From Closterium sp. NIES-65 (lineage: Eukaryota; Streptophyta; Zygnematophyceae; Desmidiales; Closteriaceae), in assembly GCA_948144175.1 (NCBI GenBank), contig CANXME010002181.1, positions 310,001 to 374,000 on the forward strand: DNA of 64,000 nucleotides, given 5' to 3'. Under the pieces are notes generated by a model that saw only the letters and a list, made by a program, of their open reading frames with translations, made no database searches and was not told the DNA's origin. Shown here piece by piece: positions 1-9,492 of this stretch (the stretch's first letter is position 1; the number at the start of each line of letters is the position of its first letter). The position numbers and the translations under genes are program-made.

Positions 1-239
1 CGGGCGGCATGTGTGCTGGCAGGAGCCGCGCGCGGGCTGTGCATGCAGCTGGCAGGTCGCGCGGGCTGCTAGCGGGCTGCGCGCAAGCTAGCAGAGGCGA
101 CGTGCGGGTCGCGTGGGCTGCTAACGGGCAGCGCGCGGGGAAAAGCAGGGCGTGCGCGGGGCTGCGCGACGCAGGGCAGGGTAGGAAGGACGCGGGGTAA
201 TGCGGTAACCGTAGGGTGGGCCCGAAAAAAAAGCTCCTA

Positions 240-268
240 AGGTCCTAAGGACCTCCTGCTCTATACCA
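240..268 (-). promoter_or_regulatory. Cop-1 PBS and adjoining hairpin
   Basis: On the minus strand tggtatagagc is followed by a perfect 6-bp stem, aggtcc / ggacct, with a 3-nt loop (240-254). The same hairpin position is conserved with compensatory changes in six other elements here. Confidence 0.6.
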
Positions 269-404
269 TGTTAGAGGAGTAATGAAGGCATGGACTAAAA
301 GTGTCGAGTGAGTTGGTACAAGAGTAAAACCTTAAGGGGTTATACCCCACATTGGCTACCCCATTACAGCCTACACCTAAATATAGTATATATATAGTTT
401 GACA
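269..404 (-). repeat. Cop-1 5' LTR, 136 bp
   Basis: On the minus strand it begins tgtcaaac and ends ctctaaca, giving canonical TG..CA termini, and is followed directly by the PBS. It contains the family block with tggggta and a T-rich, TATA-like start. Confidence 0.8.
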
Positions 405-516
405 AGCTCATGGGAGGGATGGAAAGGCATGGGTGGGATGAAAGCTCATGGGTGGGATGGAAAGGCATGGGTGGGATGAAAAGACGTCGGTGGGGTAAAA
501 ACGCATAGGTGGGAGA
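405..516. repeat. Degenerate ~20-bp minisatellite
   Basis: About six imperfect units of roughly 19-20 bp built on the core catgggtgggatg, alternating between agctcatggg and aggcatggg starts. It is immediately followed by a 9-bp inverted repeat, attacactg at 517-525 and cagtgtaat at 550-558. It lies directly outside the Cop-1 LTR. The open frames that cross it are repeat by-products. Confidence 0.7.
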
Positions 517-558
517 ATTACACTGCCCATCTTTCATCGTCTGGGAGGACAGTGTAAT

Positions 559-1327
559 GCTGAGACCGCAGAGGAGTTGTAAGTGGATAAGGCGGGAAGC
601 AGTGTACAGCGAAACGTGAGTGAACCACGGAAAGCGAGTCGGAGGGTGCAAACGAGGATGCGGGCAGTGTGGGCTGTGACTGAGGTGTGGTATGCGGTGC
701 GATGTTGTGTACTATACATGTGCGTGGCATGTCGGATGAGTATGAGTATGCTTGGTCTGTGAATGTTTCCTTTCCTTGTTCTGCCGGTGTGTTCAAGGTC
801 GCAGTGAGGAGCTACAAACGTGGACAATTGCAGCAACCCGCCAGCTAGCTAGTGAAGCAAACGAGCATGTCTTGGCCAAGACAGCTGGGCCCAAGACCTT
901 TGCAATTGCTCATGAAAGCACAGACCGCCGCCGACTTGTACATAGCCTCGGGTGCTCCCGAGTCTCTCTACAGTGACAGGTGTATGTTTGTTTGTGTGCC
1001 TCTAGCTCAGCAGCAAGAGCTCCAGCTAGGCAAGCATCTTCTTGTACATAGGATTGCCCTAGGGGTTGAGCTCGCTGCTTCTTTGTTTGTTTCCTGCATT
1101 TCTAATACTGGATCCTGGTAGACCAAGCACAGTCCAGAGCAGGGAGCCAAACAGATCATACGTAGGATGATGGGTTGGTGAGTAGAGGGGCGGAGGACGC
1201 TGAGGAGGCACAGACAGCACGGTAAACAAAGGAGTGGTGAGACCCAGGAGCAGGAGTGGGAAGCAAGGACCACAGATGAACACAGGCAAAAACGGCACAG
1301 GAAGCAGCAGAGTCCCATGAGGAGGCC
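559..1327. other. Unassigned sequence, possible relic exon at about 800-985
   Basis: No secure gene. From about 803 to 976 one plus frame has unbiased, protein-like composition. From about 852 to 985 a second frame reads similarly and is followed by a GTGTAT donor-like site at about 986. Two partly plausible frames over one stretch suggest either an exon with an indel or chance. I do not recognise the protein. From about 1010 to 1327 nothing beyond unique sequence leading into the minisatellite is visible. Confidence 0.3.
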
Positions 1328-2793
1328 GTGCTTCCTCCCATCCCCTTCCCTACTTCCCCCCATCCCCTTCTCTGCTTCCCCCCATCCCAATCTCTGCTTC
1401 CTCCCATCCCCTTCCCTGCTTTCCCCCATCCCCTTCCCTGCTTCCTCCCATCCCCTTCCCTGATTCCACACATCCCCTTCCGTACTTTCCCCCCTCACCT
1501 TCCCTGCTTCCCCCACTCCCTTTCTCTGCTTTCCCCCAACCCCTTCCCTGCTTCCTACCATCCCCTTCTCTGCTTTCCCCCATCCCCTTCCCTGCTTTCC
1601 CCCATCCCCTTCCCTGCCTCCCCCCATCCCCTTCCCTAGTTACCCCCATCCCGTTCCCTGCTTCCCACCATCCCCTTCTCTGCTTTCCCCCATCCCCTTC
1701 CCTGCTTCCCCCCATCCTCTTCTCTGCTTCCCCCCATCCCCTTCTCTGCTTCCCCCCATCCCCTTCCCTGCTTCCCCCCATCCTCTTCCCCGCTTCCCCC
1801 CATCTCCTTCCTTGCTTTCCCCCATCCTCTTCCCTGCTTCCCCCCATCCCCTTCCTTGCTTCCCCCCATCCCCTTCCCTGCTTCCCCCCATCCCCTTCTC
1901 TGCTTCCTCCCATCCCCTTCCCTGCTTCCCCCCATCCCCTTCCCTACTTCCCCCCATCCCCTTTCCTGCTTCCCCCCATCCCCTTCACTGCTTCCCCCCA
2001 TCCCCTTCTCTGCTTTCCCCCATCCCCTTCACTGCTTCCCCCCATCCCCTTCTCTTCTTTCCCCCATCCCCTTCTCTTCTTTCCCCCATCCCCTTCTCTG
2101 CTTCCCCCATCCCCTTCTCTGCTTTCCCCCATCCCCTTCTCTGCTTCCCCCCATCGCCTTCCCTACTTCCCCCCTCCCCTTTTCTGCTTCCTCCCATCCC
2201 CTTCCGTGCTTCCCCCCATCCCCTTCCTTGCTTCCCACCATCCCCTTCTCTGCTTTCCCCCATCCCCTTCCCTGCTTCCCCCCATCCTCTTCTCTGCTTT
2301 CCCCCATCCCCTTCTCTGCTTCCCCCCATCCCCTTCCCTGCTTCCCCCCATCCTCTTCCCTGCTTCCCCCCATCTCCTTCCCTGCTTTCCCCCATCCTCT
2401 TCCCTGCTTCCCCCCATCCCCTTCCCTGCTTCCCCCCATCCCCTTCCCTGCTTCCCCCCATCCCCTTTTCTGCTTCCTCCCATCCCCTTCCCTGCTTCCC
2501 CCCATCCCCTTCCCTGCTTCCCCCCATCCCCTTCCCTACTTCCTCCCATCCCCTTCTCTGCTTCCCCCCATCCCCTTCTCTGCTTTCCCCCATCTCCTTC
2601 ACTGCTTCCCCCCATCCCCTTCTCTTCTTGCCCCCATCCCCTTCCCTGCTTCCCCCCATCCCCTTCCCTGCTTCCCCCCATCCCTTTCCCTGCTTCCCCC
2701 CATCCCCTTCTCTGCTTTCCCCCATCCCCTTCTCTGCTTCCCCACATCCCATTCCCCGCTTCCCCCCATCCCCTTCTCTGCTTCCCCCCATTC
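1328..2793. repeat. 22-bp minisatellite, left arm (about 66 units)
   Basis: Tandem copies of a 22-bp unit, consensus cttccctgcttccccccatc plus cc, almost all pyrimidine on the plus strand. Common variants are tctctg for ccctg, tttccc for ttcccc, and atcctc for atcccc. Because 22 is 1 modulo 3, three units give a 22-residue period in every frame, and the unit has no stop codon on either strand. The long proline-rich (plus) and glycine-rich (minus) frames here are therefore not evidence of genes. The array breaks at the Cop-2 target duplication cattc (2789-2793) and resumes at 22405, so the two arms were one array. Confidence 0.95.
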
Positions 2794-3376
2794 TGTTGAC
2801 GGTGGTTAGCTAACCACGACCTAGCACAACCTGGAGTGACCTACATCGACCTAAGAAAAACCTACTTTGACGAGCTGAGACTATGGGGAAGCGAGGACCT
2901 AAGAAGAGAGACTACCTATGTTGGGACGGTGGAAGGAGAAACACGGTAGCAGCGCGACCTGCAGTGGGAAACGAAGAGAAGGAGAGGAAGCGTGCTGAAA
3001 TGGAGAAGACATGGCTGAAATGTCGTGCTTTCAGGTGACGTGAAGAGAAGTCACGCCGGGTCAAAGGCGCGTCCAATGAAGTCTGAATTTGGAACTGGAG
3101 GTGCGTTCGGTGCATGGTTGGATTTGGAAATTGAGCCAAGTACAACTCAGCTCGAAATTAGGCGCGGCGCGAGGGCAAAATCAGAAATCCTTTTGCTTGT
3201 AACTTGCTTTGTGTTTTCTGTTTCTGTATGCCTTCTTCAATGAAATTACTTCAACTTTCTGCCTTGGCGTTTTCCATCAAATTCCTTCACACAGTTGAAG
3301 CCACAGGTTACTATGCATACTACTAAGACTCTAAATAGTCTTTATAGTCTAGACTAAAGGCTGCGCACGTTCAAGA
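2794..3376 (+). repeat. Cop-2 5' LTR, 583 bp
   Basis: It begins tgttgacg and ends gttcaaga. The end is TG..GA rather than TG..CA; the 3' LTR ends identically, so this is a family trait or an inherited change. The boundary is fixed by the cattc duplication on the left and the PBS two bases after the right end. Confidence 0.9.
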
Positions 3377-3378
3377 GC

Positions 3379-3396
3379 TGGTATTAGAGCTGGTTT
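3379..3396 (+). promoter_or_regulatory. Cop-2 primer-binding site
   Basis: tggtattagagctggttt lies two bases after the 5' LTR. It matches the plant initiator tRNA-Met PBS except for T in place of C at position 7. Confidence 0.8.
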
Positions 3397-3684
3397 AAGG
3401 CGTGTTATAGCGTTTTAAGGATAGGCGGAATCTATTAAGTATGACGGGAGATCATACAGAGGCAAGTTCGGGCTCCTCTGTGGGCATTGGAGGCTCAGAA
3501 CTACAGGCCATCCTAACAGCGCTAGCACAAGCTAAATTGACGGCGAAACCAACGATTGGGCTTAACGAGGCCCAACGGTTCCATGGAGAAAATTATAGCA
3601 CCTCGCGACTCAAGTTCATTCGTAGAGTGGACGAAGTCGATCTCTGGCCGTACTATCATCCCGACAAGGAGACGGGAGAGGGCG

Positions 3685-4048
3685 TGTGAGGATCTGGGTG
3701 ATGATTCAAATTGAATTGAATTGAATGTTCACCTGGGTACAACACGAGGCTATATATAGGCTCGACACAAGGCCCCGTAACCAGGTGTTACGCGAAGGTT
3801 CCGCGGGCCGTGTAGCGTCCCGAACGGATCCTTACCGAATTCGGTAGAAGGCAATTCGGTGGCAACCAAAAAGCCAGAATTCGGTGCACGCAACCTAGCT
3901 CGGTGCTATAACTATAATAAAATATAGGAAAGCACCTAGCCTAGGAAATCAAGCAATTCATGCATGCATATGATTATCCTATGCTAGAAATAGCATGATA
4001 AAGTAGAGGCAAGCAAGCATAGCTGGCATAAGCCGTCGTACTCTCACA
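3685..4048 (-). repeat. Gyp-1 3' LTR, 364 bp
   Basis: It starts tgtgagg and ends ctctcaca in plus-strand order (TG..CA). It contains gctatatatagg, a TATA-like core. Compared with the other LTR it lacks about 14 bases near its left end. Confidence 0.92.
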
Positions 4049-4058
4049 CGTCCCCCCC

Positions 4059-7000
4059 TCAAAGCTGGGTGGCGTGAGATACACCCTGCTTGACAAGATA
4101 GTCCTTGAGAGCACGGCGTGCGTTGCCCATATCAGCTTCTGGAACCCAACTGTCCTCAGTGGGATCGTATCCCTTCCAGCGTATCAGGAACTCTAGAGTC
4201 TTACCACCGCGACGCCGATGAGAGAGAACGCGCTCGATCTCGTACTCGGGTTCATCCTGTATGAGAACAGGTGGTGGTGGCGGTAGTTGCCGACCCTGGA
4301 ACTGTTGGTTGGGGTCCTTGTAGGGCTTCAGTAGCTGGACATGGAAAGCGTTGTGAAGCTTCCATGTATCTGGTAAGCGCAAGCGGAATGTAACTGGTGT
4401 CACCTGTGCCTCAACAAGAAAAGGACCACAGAAGCGAGGCCGGAGTTTGGATGGAAGGTGAGACAGGTTCAAGTTGCGCGTATCAAGAAGCACCTGATCT
4501 CCGACTGCTACTGAGTGATCACGTCGCTGACGATCGGCATACTGTTTCTGGGAGTTCTGCATCGTGGTGAGACGTCGTTGAGTCTTCTCCCATAGCTGCT
4601 GCATGGTGGTGACGAAGTCATGTGCGGCTTGGACGTGTGCCGGTGTGGTTGGCTGCTGTGGTGTGAGTGGTTCTCGTCCGTACCACAGGAAGAAAGGAGT
4701 TTTCCCTGTGGCCGCATGTGATGCGTTGTTGTAAGCGAACTCTAGGGTCGGTAACTGTGTGTCCCAGTGGCTGACGTCGTCCTTGCAAGCTGTGCCCAGT
4801 AACTGTGCAACCACTTGATTGAGTCGCTCTGTCTGTCCGTCAGTCTGGGGGTGGTATGCTGAAGACATTGCAAGCTTTGTCCCCAACAGTCCCATGAGCT
4901 CCTTCCAGAACTTACTCGTGAATTTGGGGTCTCTGTCTGAGATGAGTGTAGCGGGGATGCCGTGGATGGTGATGATGCGGTCGAAGAATAGTCGAGCAGT
5001 TGCTTCAGGTGTAGCTGTGGCGTTGGTCGGTATGAAGTGACCCATTTTGGAGAACTTATCGATCACCACGAGGATGGAATCATGTCCCTGTGAGGTCGAA
5101 GGAAGTCCTGTAATGAAGTCGAGGCTAACGACCTGCCATGGCTGCTCCGGTACGGGTAGAGGCTGAAGTAACCCTGCTTTTTTCTGCTTGCTGCTCTTCA
5201 TCCGCTGGCACGTGTCGCAAGAGGTGACAAACTGCTGCACGTCTGCTGCCATCCCGGGCCAGTAGTAATACTTCCCTATCCCTGCTAACGTCTTGTTGCT
5301 CCCGAAATGTCCCGCGTAAGGTACGTCGTGAAACTCCTCCAATAGGATCTGCCGTAGCGGGGCGTAATTCGGTACCCAAATCTTTCCTGAACCCTTCCTT
5401 ACAGCTAAGTCTTTCTCCCACGGTAATAGCTTCTTGGTCTGTGCTGTAGCAATCTCTGCGTCCACGGAGTACCAATGTTGGAATAGACCCTTGAGCAGAG
5501 GGTTCATCCCGTCGAGCTGGATGCCTGCTACATGTCCGGGGCGGCTCAACGCGTCTGCCTTGTTGTGTAGCTCGGGCTTGTAGACGATGTCGTAGTGGAA
5601 GTGAGTTTCCAGGAAATCCACCCACCGCACCTGTCGTCCTAAGAGTGTCGGTTGTGACTTCAGGTATTTGAGACTGCAGTGGTCAGTATAGACTGTAGCC
5701 TTAGCTCCCTCTAGGTAACACCTCCACGCCTTGAAGGTTATGACTATTGCTAAGGCTTCCTTGTCGTGAATGGGGTAGTTTAGTTCTGCTCCGTGTAGCT
5801 TCTTACTGAGGTAGGCGATGGGCTGCAAACCGCGTCCGTGATCTTGCATCAGTACTGCTCCGACTGCTTGGTCACTAGCGTCTGCTTCCACCACGTAGTC
5901 CTTGTCTGGATCCGGCAAGATGAGTACTGGCGCTGTAGTCAGTGCTGTCTGTAGCTGCTCCATGGCTTGCTGATGAAGGGTATCCCATTTGTAGGGCGTA
6001 TCCTTTTTCAGTAGGTCGGTTAGTGGCGCTGCTATCTTAGCGTACTACGGCACGAACCTGTTGTAGTAGTTGGCGAAGCCTAGGAACTGCTGTAACTCCT
6101 TCACGTTCTCTGGTACTTTCCACTTCTTGACGGCTTCGATCTTCCGTGGGTTCACGTGTACGCCCTCGGCACTCACCATGTGCCCGAGAAACTGCACCTT
6201 CTTCAGGGCGAAGTCGCTCTTTGACAGCTTCACGTAGAACTTGTTTTTCCGCAGGATCTCGAACACCTTCCGCAGATGCTCCACGTGCTCCTTCATGTTC
6301 TTGGAGTAGATGAGAATGTCGTCCAGGTACACCACCACGCATTTGTCCAGCAAGGGTCGTAAGATGTGATTCATCTCTGCCTGAAACGTTGCTGGTGCGT
6401 TGCAGAGTCCGAACGGCATCACCAAGTATTCGTAGGAGCCGTATCTGGTACAGAACGCTGTCTTGTAGACGGAGTTGTCTGCCATCTTGATCTGCCAGTA
6501 GCCCGATCGTAGGTCTAGCTTCGAAAATACTGTTGCTCCACGCAGTTGATCGAGTAGGTCGTCTATGCGCGGTATGGGATATTTGTTTTTTACTGTCTGT
6601 TTGTTCAGTGCGCGGTAGTCGATGCACATCCGTAGACTGCCGTCTGGTTTTGGAGTGAAGAGAACTGGTGCGCCGTAGGGAGAGGTGGATGGGCGGATCA
6701 GTTGTCTGTCCAGTAGATACTCTATCTGTTTTTTCATGTCTGTCAGTTCAGTCGGACTCAGTCGGTATGGTGCACGTGAGACGGGTTTCGCACCTGGTTC
6801 CTCCACGATCTCGTGCTCGTGGGTGCGTGCTGGAGGTACGCCTGCAGGTAGGTCGTCGGGCATTATATCCTTGTACTGCTCCAAGACCTCTTTCACTGCT
6901 GTAGGTAGCTCGGAACTCGGCTTCTCCTCCTCTGCTGCTGCCATAACCAGTGCTAGGTAACCCGTGTTACTCTTGTTCACCGTCTGTTCGAACCGTGCCA

Positions 7001-8168
7001 GTGTCGTTTCAGGTACGTCCCCTGTATGCGTCCAGCTTCGCAGTGCTATCCGCTTCCCATTGTTGTAGATGCACACCTTGCTGCTGACCCAATCGATCTC
7101 GGGGTTGAACCACTTTAGGAAATCTCGCCCCAAGATAAAATCTAATCCTTTGATGTTGGTAACTGGTAGCTTCGGCTTCCACCTCAACGCACCTATATGC
7201 AGTTGCAGTGATGCTTCGCCGTGGATAGGAAGCTTCGTACCGTCCACCATGGTTGCTGAAAAGTGGGTCTCTTCCACCTTCTCTCCAATTTTCTCCAATG
7301 CTCCGCGGTCACACACCGAGTGAGATGCACCGCTGTCCACCAATGCCTGGAGGCATCGCCCATTGCATAACACCTCGAGGAGTAGTGGTGTCTGCTGTGC
7401 TGAGTAGCCAAAGAGGGTCTCGTTAATAGGATCATAGGGTACATCAAACTTAATACCTTCCCTTTTTCCTATACCTGACTCAGCGCTTTCCAACTTCACC
7501 TGGGGGGTAGGAGGATTTTTCCGAGGCTTGTATAATTTTTCCTGAGCCTGGATGTCTCCTCTAAGCCTTGGCAGCTGTGTAGGCTTCACCTGTGGGCGAC
7601 GGGGAGCCTTAACACTGTGCTGCGGGGAGAGAATATTAACTCCACGGAACGCACGACCCTTTTCTACGCTCCGTAGTACTTTGCCCAACTTCTCAGGTAC
7701 CTGAATAATTTCTAAAGGCTTTTTCTTGGCCTCTAGACCTCCCCTGAATTCTTTGAAGGCTTGTAAACCATGAGAAGCAATATTCTTCGTTAGAGCATCT
7801 TTATAGGATACTTTTAACGAATTCTTACTTTCGTGGGTGTTCGGCTGGAGTTTCCCGGTCGGTGTAGAGTCTTTTTTCGCGAAGCCTCCATTCGCCTCGG
7901 CGATTTCCCCTGATGCCGGCCGGTCGTGACGTTTTAAATTCGCGCCATCATTTTCTCCTTTTTTCACCCGCTCCGAAGTCGCCACGTCGTCGCCTTTTCC
8001 TGCTTTTCGGATCTTTACGCGATCGCCAGGTCGATCCGCGGCTACTGGCGATTCCCGTTTTTTTACTTCGGGGGTGCTCCACTGTTTCCGTCCCGGAGTG
8101 CCGCACGTGCTTTCTTCATTTTGTAGCACGACAAAAACTGATGTCCTGCTGCACCGCAAAATTCGCAT
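4059..8168 (-). pseudogene. Gyp-1 pol: protease, RT, RNase H, integrase, chromodomain
   Basis: On the minus strand the frame upstream of 8168 overlaps the end of gag by at least 100 nt in a different frame, so expression would need a frameshift. The protease has DSGAS near 7330. RT runs about 6790-6050 with YLDD near 6315. RNase H starts near 5930 with EADAS. The integrase has a zinc finger (H..H..CDTC, about 5340-5200), then D near 5115, D near 4935 and E near 4830. The C-terminal chromodomain lies at about 4260-4090, with YEIERVL and WKGYDPTEDSWVP. One in-frame TAG at 6045-6047, between RT and RNase H, breaks the frame; the relative Gyp-2 has a glutamine codon there (VPQYA), so it is a CAG to TAG change. 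Stop TGA is at 4059-4061. Apart from that stop the domains look complete. Confidence 0.93.
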
Positions 8169-8395
8169 TTTGTCGACTGCTGCTTCGCGTCGTATTTGTC
8201 GATATCCATCGGTTCGGTGAACGTGGGGGGTGCCGATCGCTCCGTGCCAAATGTACGGTTCGGCGTGAAGCGTCGTGTTTCGGGTTGACTTCGAGTCAGC
8301 GCGTCGTATCGCTTGGCAGCACGCACGATGTCTCTGTAGCTGCTGTAATTCGCCGCAATCACCTGCTGCCGAATCTCCATTTTTAATCCTTCGGT

Positions 8396-8526
8396 TGTCA
8401 GATTATTATAGCTGATACATGTTTGTAGGCTATAGTGGGGTAGCACATATGGGGTACAGCTTTCTAGGGTTGTATTTGTACCCAACACTGGCTTAGTCAT
8501 TCTCATTCTGATCATTTATTCTCACA
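8396..8526 (+). repeat. Cop-3 5' LTR, 131 bp
   Basis: TG..CA ends (tgtcagat ... ctcaca). It holds the family block gtaggctatagtggggtagc. It is very short for an element of more than 7 kb. Confidence 0.95.
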
Positions 8527-8620
8527 TGGTATAGAGCGAGTTCCCTGTGGGAACGTTGCCTAGGGCCCACCGAAGCGCGCCCCGAGGCGCGCATTTTTTT
8601 TTAGCGACCCCTCGAGTCGC
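8527..8620 (+). promoter_or_regulatory. Cop-3 PBS and three leader hairpins
   Basis: The PBS tggtatagagc starts at 8527 directly after the LTR. Hairpin 1 is gttccc / gggaac with loop tgt (8540-8554) and overlaps the 3' end of the PBS. Hairpin 2 is gcgcgcc / ggcgcgc with loop ccga (8575-8592). After a T run, hairpin 3 covers 8604-8620 (gcgac..gtcgc). The same three occur at the same place in Cop-5 and Cop-7. Confidence 0.65.
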
Positions 8621-8629
8621 CCTTTCCCT

Positions 8630-9480
8630 CGTGGCCCCGCCGTCCCTCAGATGCGGCCCCGCCACCCCTTCTGATCGCGGCCCCGCCACCCGATCCCGGC
8701 CCCGCCGCCACGTCGCGGCCCCGCCGCCCGATCGCGGCCCCGCCGCCCGCTACGACGCGGCCCCGCCGCCTGCTCTGACGCGGCCCCGCCGCCACCTCTT
8801 ACGCGGCCCCGCCGCCACCTCTGACGCGGCCCCGCTGCCTGATCTGACGCGGCCCCGCCGCCACCTCTGACGCGGCCCCGCCGCCGCCTCTGACGCGGCC
8901 CCACCGCCGCCTCTGACGCGGCCGCGCCGCCTGATCTGACGCGGCCCCGCCGCCTGATCTGACGCGGCCCCGCCGCCGCCTCAAACGCGGCCCCGCCGCC
9001 TACTCTGACGCGGCCCCGCCGCCCACTACGACGCGGCCCAGCCGCCGACTACGCCGCCGGCCCCGCCGCCTGCTCAGCCGCGGCTCCGCCGCCCTCTCTG
9101 CCGGCTCCGCCGCTCCACCAGCCGCGGCCCCGCTGTCCCCGCTGCTGCACCTTCCGGCCCTGCTACTTCGGCCCCGCAACCCCTGATCTCGCGGCCCAGC
9201 CACCCTACCTGCAGCAGCCGAGCCGCCCACCTGCAGCAGCCGAGCAGCAGTGCAGCCGAGCCGCCCTACACCCGAGCCGCCCTGCCGCCGAGCCGCCCGG
9301 GAGCCGAGCTGCCCTGAACCAGAGCCGCCTTGTCGCCGAGCCGCCCGGAAGCCGAGCCGCCCAGCAGCCGAGTCGCTGAGTCGCCGAGCCGCCCTTCTGC
9401 AGAGTTGTCCGGCCTGCCCTGCCTGGTGAGCACAGTCCCACTGTCACTGCGTGCTCTTCCCCTACTGCTTGCACTGCTTC
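8630..9480 (+). repeat. Cop-3 GC-rich leader with short tandem repeats
   Basis: It is built of variants of gcggccccgccgcc separated by short ctctgac spacers (about 8640-9060), then gccgagccgccc units (about 9200-9400). It holds no convincing coding sequence; the arginine/glycine/alanine-rich frames on both strands are compositional. It ends just before the gag start at 9493. Confidence 0.75.
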
Positions 9481-9492
9481 GCTGTCGTGGTC

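Larger units (their letters stand above)
1..404 (-). mobile_element. Cop-1: 5' end of a minus-strand Ty1/Copia element (leader, PBS, LTR)
   Basis: Read on the minus strand this is an LTR (269-404), then a primer-binding site (about 249-268) and a GC-rich leader running off the left edge of the window. The PBS on the minus strand reads tggtatagagcagg, close to the initiator tRNA-Met PBS of plant Copia elements. The LTR shares the block taggct.ta.tggggta with Cop-3 to Cop-8, so it belongs to the same family. Only noncoding sequence lies in the window; the small arginine-rich frames in the leader are not genes. The right junction at 404/405 is clean, but the other end is not visible, so the target duplication cannot be tested. 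Confidence 0.8.

Noticed and set aside
1328-2793. CRISPR-like regular repeats
   Set aside because: Units are directly adjacent with no unique spacers, and the setting is a eukaryotic minisatellite.
8063-8515. 150-residue minus-strand frame starting at 8515 as a gene of its own
   Set aside because: Its first third is antisense LTR of Cop-3; only the part left of 8396 is real and is the C-terminus of Gyp-1 gag.
8601-9474. Arginine/alanine/glycine-rich small frames in the Copia leaders
   Set aside because: They arise from GC-rich tandem repeats; none is conserved between copies in frame or start.
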